Shown here piece after piece: positions 1 through 8,461 of a DNA stretch of 25,648 nt. The stretch lies in contig PBXZ01000124.1 in NCBI GenBank assembly GCA_002729415.1, forward strand, positions 1 to 25,648, read 5' to 3'. A program made the translations under genes and the position numbers. A model generated the notes under the pieces. The model saw only the letters and a list, made by a program, of their open reading frames with translations. It did not search any database and was not told the origin of the DNA. Position 1 is the stretch's first letter. Every line of letters starts with the position of its first letter. The DNA is from UBA9662 sp002729415. GTDB lineage: Bacteria > Poribacteria > WGA-4E > UBA9662.

Positions 1-1301
1 CGAGATCCAAGCGTATCAACCATCATATAATGCGCACCTGCGCGATGAAGGTCATGTACTGGCGAACCAAGTTCAGCGCGCATCCGAGTAATGCCTATAG
101 ACAAAACGAAGTAAATGAGAAAAAAGATCATAGACGCCCCAAAAGTCATTCCCGCTTTAACTGAAAAAACAATCAGAAGCGTAAATCCAATTACAGCTCC
201 GAGTAGTGCATTCGCATAGCTAATTGGTTCTCCCGTGGAATCCATGTTGTGTGTCTTATTTCTATGAAAGATGGTGGAGAACATCTGCTTAATATGGTGT
301 CGTGTACTCCAAATCGCTAAAACACATAAGCCTATATAGGCTCCTGATGTCTGGGCTTCGATATAGGGGAACTTTGGTAAGTTTCGTAGCCCAAGCACAC
401 TTCCAAACACTCGTTCAGCTTTCCAAAAAAGGTAAAAGAACCAGCAGGAAAATGAGAGATCTAAGGGCATAAAGAAAGCAAGTCCTACCGCATAGGGAAA
501 AATTGGAATAGGGGTCCATCCAATAGCGTTCCAAGGTGGGGTAGTAAAAAAAGGTTGCAAATCATAAAGTTGGCCACCAAACCCAGGAACAGCTGGATAC
601 AGAAAATGAAGACCATTAATAAAATCGACGCCCCCAGCTAGTATAAATCCAATCCACATGATTTTATTCTTCAGAAACAACTCTGGTTTGAGTGTCAGGT
701 GTAATGGTAGCTGAATAATCGGATAACTTAACTTTTCGCTTTCGATCCATTGTTTACGGACAATTACTGTCAGACACAACATGACGAAAGCAAGAAGACT
801 AATAAATCCAGACCAAACTAGGACCGGTGTTAACCAACGGATCATATGAGATTTCAGATAAAGACTAGAATCACCTTCATGAAATCCGTTCAGCACAACA
901 GCATCACTGACAACTAACCAATCAGGAATATAGTGGAAGAACAAATCCTGCCATTCGTTTTCGGTTGTTGCCATCCATTTTACTCCGCCTACAAATGTGA
1001 TTAGAACCTGCATCATGTCTAACCCCGAAATTCCGGAAGCCACAGATAACATAGTATATATCAACAATAGTTCAGAGGAGTTTAGCGCTAGACGTGGAAA
1101 TAAACGATGGACAAACAGGTTAAATAGTGTGATGAAGAATAAGAAAAAAATGACATGAAAAAACAGGGAGAAGGTGGTTGGATAACCTGAGCCCCAAGTT
1201 GCTCCACGCATCAGCCAGAGGTTATTCGCTGGAATTAGAAGAATACCGATTAGAATTGCGATGACACTGGTTTTGCGTGTGTTGTCAGATTTGTTTGTCA
1301 T
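1..1301 (-). CDS. Polytopic membrane protein resembling the DUF6785/DUF6784 family, 3' end cut by window edge
   Basis: An open reading frame starts with ATG at 1301-1299 and runs without a stop to the left edge, giving about 433 residues. It opens MTNKSDNTRKTSVIAILIGI and contains roughly nine to ten hydrophobic stretches, so it is an inner-membrane protein. Motifs remembered from the DUF6785/DUF6784 family are visible, including PPWNAIGWTPIPIFPYAVG, LDLSFSCWFFYLF and, near the truncated end, TRMRAELGSPVHDLH. That family is usually about 600-650 residues, so the C-terminal third lies outside the window. Its function is unknown; such proteins are common in Poribacteria and Planctomycetes and a transport role is only a guess. 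No strong ribosome-binding site precedes the start. It is divergent from the sulfatase gene. The family call is from recognition of motifs, not from a search. Confidence 0.75.
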   Translation of the reverse strand, partial: MTNKSDNTRKTSVIAILIGILLIPANNLWLMRGATWGSGYPTTFSLFFHVIFFLFFITLFNLFVHRLFPRLALNSSELLLIYTMLSVASGISGLDMMQVLITFVGGVKWMATTENEWQDLFFHYIPDWLVVSDAVVLNGFHEGDSSLYLKSHMIRWLTPVLVWSGFISLLAFVMLCLTVIVRKQWIESEKLSYPIIQLPLHLTLKPELFLKNKIMWIGFILAGGVDFINGLHFLYPAVPGFGGQLYDLQPFFTTPPWNAIGWTPIPIFPYAVGLAFFMPLDLSFSCWFFYLFWKAERVFGSVLGLRNLPKFPYIEAQTSGAYIGLCVLAIWSTRHHIKQMFSTIFHRNKTHNMDSTGEPISYANALLGAVIGFTLLIVFSVKAGMTFGASMIFFLIYFVLSIGITRMRAELGSPVHDLHRAGAHYMMVDTLGS

Positions 1302-1939
1302 CGGTAAACTATAACTTGGTACTGATCGAGAATACGAATGGGCTTATTTGTTTGTTTAATATTTTCCAAAGAATTGAATCTATCATAACAGAAGATTTTT
1401 TTTGTTGAGGAACAATCGAATTTTCGTCTCGGAAAATGTCTGGACTTCCAAGCCTCCTTATGGTATTTTCTCAACCGCCAGATCGAATTCGACATCTAAA
1501 TCCAAGATTTATTTCCTGCTTGATTTGATTTACTAATAGGTGGCTATACTGAAGCCTTTATAAACTGCAAAGATATTCAGAGTAGGAAATAAGGTGCCAA
1601 ATCAAGTCTACTCTGAAGAGGTAACCAACAGTCATTTTATGTGTTTTGTTTTTATTTTATCTTGGTTTGCTTAACTCATTTTACTGCCTGATGACGATGT
1701 ATTCTATTCAGGAGCAAGACTTAATGTATCTTTCGATGAAGACAATNATAGNGCACCNTACTTCGATCCTTACAGAGAATCGGCGTCTTTCCNAGAAAAA
1801 CNAAGCTCCAAATCTTGGTTTCGATAATTTTCAAAACATAAGAAAAAATAACATATCTGATCTCTGAATCTCTAGGTTATGAAGTCTCAGTCTTGAAATT
1901 AAAATATCTGCAAATATATTGATAAAATCAAGGNGCATG
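1302..1939. other. Divergent intergenic region
   Basis: About 640 AT-rich bases lie between the leftward membrane protein and the rightward sulfatase. Short TTG- and ATG-started frames exist on both strands (for example 1646-1867 on the plus strand), but none has a ribosome-binding site or recognisable protein features. A TATACT hexamer at 1545-1550 could be a -10 element for the sulfatase, yet the nearest TTGATT candidates upstream sit at 14 or 19 base spacing, so no promoter is called. Several N bases fall between 1747 and 1802. Confidence 0.6.
1930..1935 (+). promoter_or_regulatory. Ribosome-binding site deciding the sulfatase start
   Basis: The bases AAGGNG (N is ambiguous, probably A or G) end four bases before the ATG at 1940. 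Two adjacent ATG codons occur at 1937 and 1940; the first would leave only one base of spacing, so 1940 is the better start. The longer frame from 1919 starts upstream of this site and is unlikely. Confidence 0.55.
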
Positions 1940-3310
1940 ATGAAAAAACCAAATATCGTTTTTGTCTTTGGCGATCAGTGGCGAGCGCAAGCCACCGGTT
2001 ATGCTGGTAATCCAACAGTTAAAACTCCGCATTTGGATCGATTCGCTACAGAAAGCATAAATTTAACTCAAGCTGTCTCAGGGTATCCTGTTTGTTCCCC
2101 TGCACGTGCAAGTTTACTAACTGGACAGTTTCCATTAACACATGGGGTCTTTGTCAATGACGTCCATCTGGACAATAGTACTGTTAGCATTGCTCAAGCT
2201 TTTAAACAAGGTGGTTACCAAACATCTTATATTGGCAAATGGCATGTGGATGGGCATGGACGTAGTAACTATATTCCCCCAGAAAGACGGCAAGGATTTG
2301 AAGACTGGAAAGTATTAGAGTGCACACACAACTATAATCAATCGGCCTATTATTCCGGTNACTCTGACCAAAAATTATTTTGGGACGGATATGATGCTAT
2401 TGATCAAACTAAGGCTGCTGAAGATTATATTCGGCAGCATCGCAACTCAGATCAACCTTTTCTGCTGATGATTTCTTGGGGAGGTCCACACGCACCTTAC
2501 CAGACAGCACCAGAAGAATATCGAGAGCTCTATCAACCAGAAAACATCCCACTTCGGCCTAACGTGCCAGTAGAGGCGGCGAAACAGGCTAAAGAAGATA
2601 TTGCTGGATACTATGCTCATTGTACCGTGTTGGATGATTGNATGGGCAGCCTNTTGGCAACCATAGAGACTGAAAATATTAAGGAAGACACTATAGTTGT
2701 TTTCACCTCCGATCATGGCGATATGCTAGGATCACAGGGATTAATAAAAAAACAAAAACCTTGGGAAGAATCTATCCGAATCCCATTTTTACTGCGTTAT
2801 CCAGCTCTCTTTGACTTAGAGGGAAAACAAGTTCCAGATGCCATGATTGGCATGCAGGATATGATGCCAACACTGTTGGGATTATCACAACTACCAATTC
2901 CAGAAGAGGTAGAAGGCATCGATTACTCTGGCTTCTTGCAGGGGAGCAAAAATCCTTCAGACAGNACAGCATTACTGGCCTGCTATCACCCATTTGGTCA
3001 ATGGAGATCTGGTATAGATGGAGGACCTTATGAATTTACCGGTCGAGAATTTCGCGGCATTCGTACCAACCACCATACCTATGTGCGTTCGCTACAAGGT
3101 CCTTGGTTACTTTATGATAACCTGAACGATCCCTATCAGTTAGATAATTTGGTAGATCTACCTCAACATTTACCGTTACAAGATGACTTAGACCAACAAT
3201 TGCAACGCAAACTTGACCAAAGAAAAGATCAGTTTCTTTCAGGAATGGAATATATCAATACTTGGGGGTATACTGTCGACGAAAGAGGAACAGTACCTTA
3301 CCAGAACTGA
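1940..3310 (+). CDS. Type I formylglycine-dependent sulfatase (arylsulfatase family)
   Basis: The protein of 456 residues would hydrolyse sulfate esters, probably on sulfated polysaccharides or aryl sulfates. The formylglycine signature C-x-P-x-R is present as CSPARASLLTGQ, with the modified cysteine at residue 52. The N-terminal metal-binding region reads NIVFVFGDQWR, and the second metal site is in VVFTSDHGDMLGS followed by KKQKPWEESIRIPFLLRYP, a typical sulfatase_S1 pattern. There is no obvious signal peptide before NIVFVF, so it may be cytoplasmic. Length matches the family. No formylglycine-generating enzyme is seen nearby. A hairpin lies just after the stop, and the next gene on the same strand begins 134 bases downstream. 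Three codons contain N. Substrate cannot be told from sequence. Confidence 0.93.
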   Translation: MKKPNIVFVFGDQWRAQATGYAGNPTVKTPHLDRFATESINLTQAVSGYPVCSPARASLLTGQFPLTHGVFVNDVHLDNSTVSIAQAFKQGGYQTSYIGKWHVDGHGRSNYIPPERRQGFEDWKVLECTHNYNQSAYYSGXSDQKLFWDGYDAIDQTKAAEDYIRQHRNSDQPFLLMISWGGPHAPYQTAPEEYRELYQPENIPLRPNVPVEAAKQAKEDIAGYYAHCTVLDDXMGSXLATIETENIKEDTIVVFTSDHGDMLGSQGLIKKQKPWEESIRIPFLLRYPALFDLEGKQVPDAMIGMQDMMPTLLGLSQLPIPEEVEGIDYSGFLQGSKNPSDXTALLACYHPFGQWRSGIDGGPYEFTGREFRGIRTNHHTYVRSLQGPWLLYDNLNDPYQLDNLVDLPQHLPLQDDLDQQLQRKLDQRKDQFLSGMEYINTWGYTVDERGTVPYQN

Positions 3311-3367
3311 AACAGTTTATGGATAATACTAATTGCAAATGTAAGAGGGATCTTTCTATTGGTAATT

Positions 3368-3397
3368 CAGCATAAGCTAGTTCACTCACTTATGCTG
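3368..3397 (+). terminator. Inverted repeat after the sulfatase gene, possible terminator
   Basis: CAGCATAAG at 3368-3376 is perfectly complementary to CTTATGCTG at 3389-3397, giving a 9-bp stem with a 12-base loop, 58 bases after the sulfatase stop. It is followed by an AT-rich stretch (GGGCATTTATT) rather than a clean T-run, so it may be a weak or Rho-assisted terminator, or an mRNA-stabilising hairpin between sulfatase and the next gene. Confidence 0.4.
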
Positions 3398-3444
3398 GGC
3401 ATTTATTNAAAAAAATGAACAAAACCAAATAGATTGCCCCTCAG

Positions 3445-6072
3445 TTGGATATAGAACTCAAGATGACCACGATATTACTCAGCCTTATATTTTCCGCACC
3501 TGCTGAATGGAATCAACCTAATTACGACCGATCACGAAGCAACCGGACACCAGCAATTGGTCAAATTAATAAGCCAAAATTGTCTTGGGAAGCTGACCTC
3601 AGAGGGCGGGAATACTTCTGGAGTGGGAGTTTAAGGGAGGGGGGATTTAGTTTGTCTCCACCAGAAGATTTAGTCCCACTTTCAATAGAATTACAACAGT
3701 TATGGGGAATAGTGCCACCAAAACTTGATGTGACTGGTAGTGGACAGTTGATCGACCCACCACCTGCACCTGGAGCCCGATGGGGCAAATTCCTACCCGA
3801 GGTTTCCGGTCTACAAAGGATTAGCTGGACCACAACGTGGGGGAAGGATGCGCATTTCCATTTACACAGTTTTGAAAATGGAATTGAAAATCCAACAAAG
3901 ATTTGGGATATTAAGTTCCAAGGTGACATCTATTCACCATTAGTAGTGATTGTTGATCTAGATCAAGATGGTGAGTTGGAAGCTGTGCTGTCAACTTGGC
4001 ATGGAGTAATTGCCTATGACCTAATGACTGGCAGGGAAAAATATCGGTGTACTTATCGATCGGAACATGGACGACAATATGGATTCTTTGGCGCCTACGT
4101 CCATTCATCAGGTCAGGTTTATCTGGTGCCAATAGGCGATTTTGCTGGTCATGTTGGTGTGTTGACAGTTCAAAATGGTCAACTGTCAAACCTGTGGTAT
4201 CATACTTTTGACCCGCAATCCACTCAAGGTATTGACCGAAGATTCACTATTAATACAGTGGGACCGAAACCAATTGGTGATTTCAACGGGGATGGAGAAG
4301 CGGAAATCCTGATCAACGTTTTTAACGAAAATAACGATAATCGTTGGCATCTGATAGCTTATGACATTGAAACTGGTCAGCACAAACTTGATCTGCCGGA
4401 TGTTTACTTACACGGCCATCTTGATATTGATCAAGACAATGTGCCGGAACTCTTGACACAGGATTGTTCCAGTCGTTGTCTGGCAACCTATGGAGAAATT
4501 GGCATCTACCGCTGGGATCAACAAATATGGCACCAGAAAAATGCCCGCTGGTCTATAGAAGCTTTACCTGAACTACCATTGGAACGAATCACAGGTGCGC
4601 TTCGAGGAATGGAAACACCAGTGACCGGTCAGCTTGGAGCTGAAGGTAACCCAACCGTGTTTTTTACGACAATAAATCCAAGCGAATCATTAAATGCGTT
4701 GCAGGTCAATACAGAGAATGAACCCGATATTCTATGGAGTGTTGAGGCCTCCCCGCAAGTAGAAGTATCAGCTGTTGCAGTGGCAAAGGACAAAGTGCTA
4801 ATTCGAACACGATCTGCTCACCATCAATCCGTAAAATTAACAACTGACGGCCTCCAACTCCATACTGTTGCCAAACACTATATTGTTTTATCCGCCCCTC
4901 AACCTTTGGTGTTAACAGATCAATACGGTCATAACCAACTAGTGGTTGCTGAACCATTAAATTCTATCTCTTCTTACCAAGTCACCACAGATNCAAANCA
5001 ACCATTNAAATTAATTTGGCGCACATCTGGCAGGGCCATGACAACACAAATGCCTCANATGGAAGGGTTGATTTCAGGCGACATTGATCAGGATGGAATC
5101 AANGAAATCCTTTGCGTACGAGAAATGCCAGATGGACATAGCCGCCTGNTAGCTATTGGCCTTGAGGGGAAAGATCGNTGGCATNANGACTTTGTCANTT
5201 TCAACGGCCGGGCACCCGTTTGGAACGAGTGCGGCACCACAATCTGGGCAGTAGGACATTTTATTGATTCTAATCGGCTTGATGTCATGGTATCTAACCG
5301 AAGATCGATTATGCATAGTGATGAAACAGTGATTATTAACACTAAAACCGATACGGTTGCTTGGCACAAAGATGTACTGAAAATGCCCAATCATACACGT
5401 GGTTATGGAGGAGGGCGTTGTGCTATTTTAGACATGGATGGTGATAAGCTTGACGATATTATCCTAGGTTACCCTGCAGAATACTCGGTTGTTGATGGTA
5501 CCACTGGAGATCAGATTACAACTTTAAACCTAGGTCCAGTTGAGGGTATAGCACATTGGGTTATGGATGGAACGCCAATAGCCGTTAATAACGAAATTAC
5601 TCTTCTGACTCACCCATCAATGATACTTGCTTTGCAAAACAAATCTGATCAGACAAGTATTTTGTGGAGAACGGAACCGGACGACGGTGTAAACGGCTTT
5701 CCGTCGATTGGTGACGTTGATGGTGATGGCCAAATTGAAATTGGGTTACCCGGTTGTCGTGATGGGTTCCGATGCGTCGACCTAATGACAGGTGAGATCA
5801 AATGGACCGTAACTAACCTGGACCATCAGGTATCCAACTGCGTAACAACAGATATCAATGGTGATGGGATCGAAGAATTTGTCTACGGAAATGGGAAACA
5901 ACTTCGAGCCGTTGCTAAACGCCCAGATCGAGAGTCGCCAATCATTTGGCATATTGATTTGCCCAGTACAGTAGATCGCCTTGTGGTAGCAGACATTGAC
6001 GGGGATTCTTTAGCTGAAATTCTAGTCGGCTCAAGTGACGGAAAAATTTACTGTATTAAGCAAGACGTTTAA
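3445..6072 (+). CDS. Secreted FG-GAP/VCBS-type beta-propeller protein
   Basis: The frame begins with TTG at 3445; an in-frame ATG at 3463 is the alternative. Both precede a short hydrophobic stretch ending in APA, a plausible signal peptide, and the TTG start supplies a lysine to its n-region. The roughly 875-residue protein carries at least eight calcium-binding-like D-x-D-x-D/N motifs spaced along its length, including VDLDQDGELEAV (near 170), GDFNGDGEAEIL (278), GDIDQDGI (545), LDMDGDKLDDI (662), GDVDGDGQIEIG (756), TDINGDGIEEF (802) and ADIDGDSLAEIL (849). These are typical of FG-GAP/VCBS repeats forming beta-propellers. Repeats of the form V-x-D-x-x-T-G-x-x also recall PQQ-like propellers. 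A secreted or surface role, perhaps adhesion or glycan binding, is inferred. Residues 510-590 hold many ambiguous codons. Confidence 0.85.
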   Translation: MDIELKMTTILLSLIFSAPAEWNQPNYDRSRSNRTPAIGQINKPKLSWEADLRGREYFWSGSLREGGFSLSPPEDLVPLSIELQQLWGIVPPKLDVTGSGQLIDPPPAPGARWGKFLPEVSGLQRISWTTTWGKDAHFHLHSFENGIENPTKIWDIKFQGDIYSPLVVIVDLDQDGELEAVLSTWHGVIAYDLMTGREKYRCTYRSEHGRQYGFFGAYVHSSGQVYLVPIGDFAGHVGVLTVQNGQLSNLWYHTFDPQSTQGIDRRFTINTVGPKPIGDFNGDGEAEILINVFNENNDNRWHLIAYDIETGQHKLDLPDVYLHGHLDIDQDNVPELLTQDCSSRCLATYGEIGIYRWDQQIWHQKNARWSIEALPELPLERITGALRGMETPVTGQLGAEGNPTVFFTTINPSESLNALQVNTENEPDILWSVEASPQVEVSAVAVAKDKVLIRTRSAHHQSVKLTTDGLQLHTVAKHYIVLSAPQPLVLTDQYGHNQLVVAEPLNSISSYQVTTDXXQPXKLIWRTSGRAMTTQMPXMEGLISGDIDQDGIXEILCVREMPDGHSRLXAIGLEGKDXWHXDFVXFNGRAPVWNECGTTIWAVGHFIDSNRLDVMVSNRRSIMHSDETVIINTKTDTVAWHKDVLKMPNHTRGYGGGRCAILDMDGDKLDDIILGYPAEYSVVDGTTGDQITTLNLGPVEGIAHWVMDGTPIAVNNEITLLTHPSMILALQNKSDQTSILWRTEPDDGVNGFPSIGDVDGDGQIEIGLPGCRDGFRCVDLMTGEIKWTVTNLDHQVSNCVTTDINGDGIEEFVYGNGKQLRAVAKRPDRESPIIWHIDLPSTVDRLVVADIDGDSLAEILVGSSDGKIYCIKQDV

Positions 6073-6121
6073 AACTAATCAAGATTATCTTAAACCCTCT
6101 GATTTACATTATTTAGATGAG

Positions 6122-7978
6122 ATGACTATTCAAAAAACAGATGCTATTTTAGGAACCTATCGACGTCTACCAGTAGAGAATCCTTGGCACATCGGAACGA
6201 TATCTTACAAAAATAGTTCCGAAAAGGTCCTGCAATGGACTAACGATGCAGGTATAAGCTGGGATCTCTTTGCCGACTTCGATCAGAACATTCTTAAAAC
6301 TGGTGATGACAACCCCTACTTTGATAGTGGTTGGAGAGAGTTCAAACTAGAAAAAAGAGATGGTGAATTAATTGGATTCACATTCGGATCCGACTTTTTT
6401 TCCCACCAAAACTTCGAAGGTATATCTCAGTCAAGCGGGGGACTAAAAGGCTATATTTCCATGCATGTGCCTTCACCACCGAAAGATTTTGGTTATGGAG
6501 TAAGTTTTTACACCAGTATCTGGTCCCTGATTGATAAGCCCCTGACCGCATTCCAGATTGGCTTGCCCTCAACATGGATCATCCCCGATAATCAAGATTT
6601 CACCCAACCGCTTTGTCCACCTGGAACCATTGCCAGAGACAACTGGCCGGAGCGAGGACCCTATTATCGTGATGTATTCCAAACTATTGAAGGAGGATTA
6701 GGCTATTGGGTGAGTACCCAATTTGGATCTGCTCAACCTAAATACAGGATAAATGGCACACCTAATGGCTATAACCATGAAATATCTTCTCCTGGTTGGG
6801 GATTTGGGAAAGTGGAGGCCTTAAGCGAAGATAAAGTTGGTATTGCTCAGTTGACTAACCGCTTGCTGATTCCTCCAGACGGCATAACTTTTAGGGATGG
6901 ATCGGAAGGTAATATACTAGGCACTGCTTGGATGGCACTGCCCATGACATCCAAAAAAACAGGAGCACCCACTCCAACTGGTAATATGTGTTGGACATTG
7001 TTCCTTAATTCATCCAGTTTCAAAGGAGCAGTTGCATTTTGGATCCCGGAAACATGGAGTAGGCTTTCAAGAGAATATAACACTATTATTGGGCGTGGGC
7101 TTGACACCAGGTTAGGAATCATGAACAGCGGAGCTATGGAGATAAATACAGTCCCTTATTTTGATAGCGAAGATACCACAGGAAATAAATATATCAAAAT
7201 CCCTCAACTCAAGTTCCCCGTTAACAAGGATGGAGTCACTACTCTCATGCAGGACGTGATCATGTATTCCAAAGAATCCATTTATCAGCAGGTTGAAGCT
7301 TGGAAAAAAGGTGGTCAACCTCCAAAAGGCAATTTTGGTACTGACCACAAATCATTGTGGAAACCTGTTATTAGAAGCAACGCTATCTCATTAAAACAGG
7401 GNCCNAAAAATCTTCCCTTGTTAGAATTGGATGANATTTTTCGGACCACAGTCTTCAGTACNAATGAATCGCANTCTTTNGGTTTNGAGTGGATTGATGA
7501 AAATACCAGAGGGATTTTTCCTGAATATTTCAAACAAGAAGGAGAAGCGATGGTGCCTATTTCCATCGAAAAAGTTCCTGAGGAAACAAGGCTTGTACCT
7601 CAGGAGTTTATGACATACAAGTCCAACCATAATTATCTACCTANTCAAGAACAAAAAGATCAATGGACCGTACCTGACCCTCGTCTTGGCCCCTTCAAGA
7701 CTATGCTGACCGATGGTTCAGAAATAACTTATTCATGGTACCGTTTTGTAGATCAACCTACGCTTCAACATTTGAAGTGGAGTCCAACTGAGAAAAAAGA
7801 TTTACAGAACCTNGTGGAAGAAATACATGCCAAATGGACACCTGACAAAGAGTATATACCTCCACCTGAAAATGGGAGATTAGCAGAAATAGATCCAGCT
7901 CTTATACTTAAACCACCCAAAGATTTGGAAATTGGTTACGTTCCAATCGTTTTGAAGCAAATAGCATCAAGATATTAA
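6122..7978 (+). CDS. Large hypothetical protein, unrecognised
   Basis: The longest frame starts with GTG at 6035 inside the preceding gene, but the ATG at 6122 avoids a 38-base overlap and leaves 49 bases between the genes; I chose it, giving 618 residues. I do not recognise a family. No signal peptide or membrane segment is evident. The first half is rich in W, G, Y and aromatic beta-strand-like stretches (for example YISMHVPSPPKDFGYGVSF and GGLGYWVSTQFGSAQPKYR). The C-terminal part is charged and proline-rich (TPDKEYIPPPENGRLAEIDP). The tight spacing with the beta-propeller gene upstream suggests co-transcription and possibly a shared process. Ambiguous codons cluster at 7402-7487. A carbohydrate-related or structural role is only a guess. 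Confidence 0.8.
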   Translation: MTIQKTDAILGTYRRLPVENPWHIGTISYKNSSEKVLQWTNDAGISWDLFADFDQNILKTGDDNPYFDSGWREFKLEKRDGELIGFTFGSDFFSHQNFEGISQSSGGLKGYISMHVPSPPKDFGYGVSFYTSIWSLIDKPLTAFQIGLPSTWIIPDNQDFTQPLCPPGTIARDNWPERGPYYRDVFQTIEGGLGYWVSTQFGSAQPKYRINGTPNGYNHEISSPGWGFGKVEALSEDKVGIAQLTNRLLIPPDGITFRDGSEGNILGTAWMALPMTSKKTGAPTPTGNMCWTLFLNSSSFKGAVAFWIPETWSRLSREYNTIIGRGLDTRLGIMNSGAMEINTVPYFDSEDTTGNKYIKIPQLKFPVNKDGVTTLMQDVIMYSKESIYQQVEAWKKGGQPPKGNFGTDHKSLWKPVIRSNAISLKQXXKNLPLLELDXIFRTTVFSXNESXSXGXEWIDENTRGIFPEYFKQEGEAMVPISIEKVPEETRLVPQEFMTYKSNHNYLPXQEQKDQWTVPDPRLGPFKTMLTDGSEITYSWYRFVDQPTLQHLKWSPTEKKDLQNXVEEIHAKWTPDKEYIPPPENGRLAEIDPALILKPPKDLEIGYVPIVLKQIASRY

Positions 7979-8461
7979 TTNATATAATATCTAGTTTCCC
8001 TCCAGAATAAATCACATTGTAATAGCTTAGCAGAACAAATNGCTACCATCACTAAGCTCTAGCCCCATCCGAATNAAAAGATTCTCAAGGCAACGCCCAT
8101 CTGAGTGGCAAAGATNATGGAAACTTAGGGGAGAGACGCTGTCATCAACCTTAATCTAGCTCAAGCTATCCCCCATCTGGATGGTGGAATACGAGACTAG
8201 TGTTGTGCGTGCTATCTTGAAACCTGTTCTTTTGTACTTGAAATTATCCCATTTGACCTTTAGTCTCCGATCAAAATAAGCGACCTTCTTTTTTATATGC
8301 AATCCTGCATTTTTAGACTGTTATTCTATGCAGATATNTATAGCATGCTGAAAACGAATGACTTCCCAAAATAGCACTACACTTTTTACTCTTAGTGCAT
8401 CTATACTAATGGGGTTCTTCTATCAGAAAAAACAAATCTAAATTAAATCAGTGATAAAAAG
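7979..8461. other. Intergenic region upstream of the TonB-dependent receptor
   Basis: About 480 AT-rich bases contain no supportable gene. Small palindromes are present: CCATC-TG-GATGG near 8173, and ATGCA-ATCC-TGCAT followed by five T at 8297-8314. The second resembles a very weak terminator but its stem is only 5 bp and AT-rich. No convincing promoter or ribosome-binding site for the receptor gene was found. Confidence 0.5.

Noticed and set aside
1298..1495. 65-codon leftward frame overlapping the start of the membrane protein gene
   Set aside because: No ribosome-binding site or recognisable features; it overlaps a better-supported start and its composition looks random.
1646..1867. 73-codon TTG-started frame upstream of the sulfatase
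   Set aside because: TTG start without ribosome-binding site, several ambiguous codons, no family resemblance.
6035..6121. GTG-started N-terminal extension of the unknown protein overlapping the beta-propeller gene
   Set aside because: It would overlap the upstream gene by 38 bases, while an in-frame ATG at 6122 gives normal spacing.
8297..8314. ATGCA-ATCC-TGCAT hairpin followed by five T
   Set aside because: Five-bp AT-rich stem, 319 bases after the nearest upstream stop; too weak for a terminator call.
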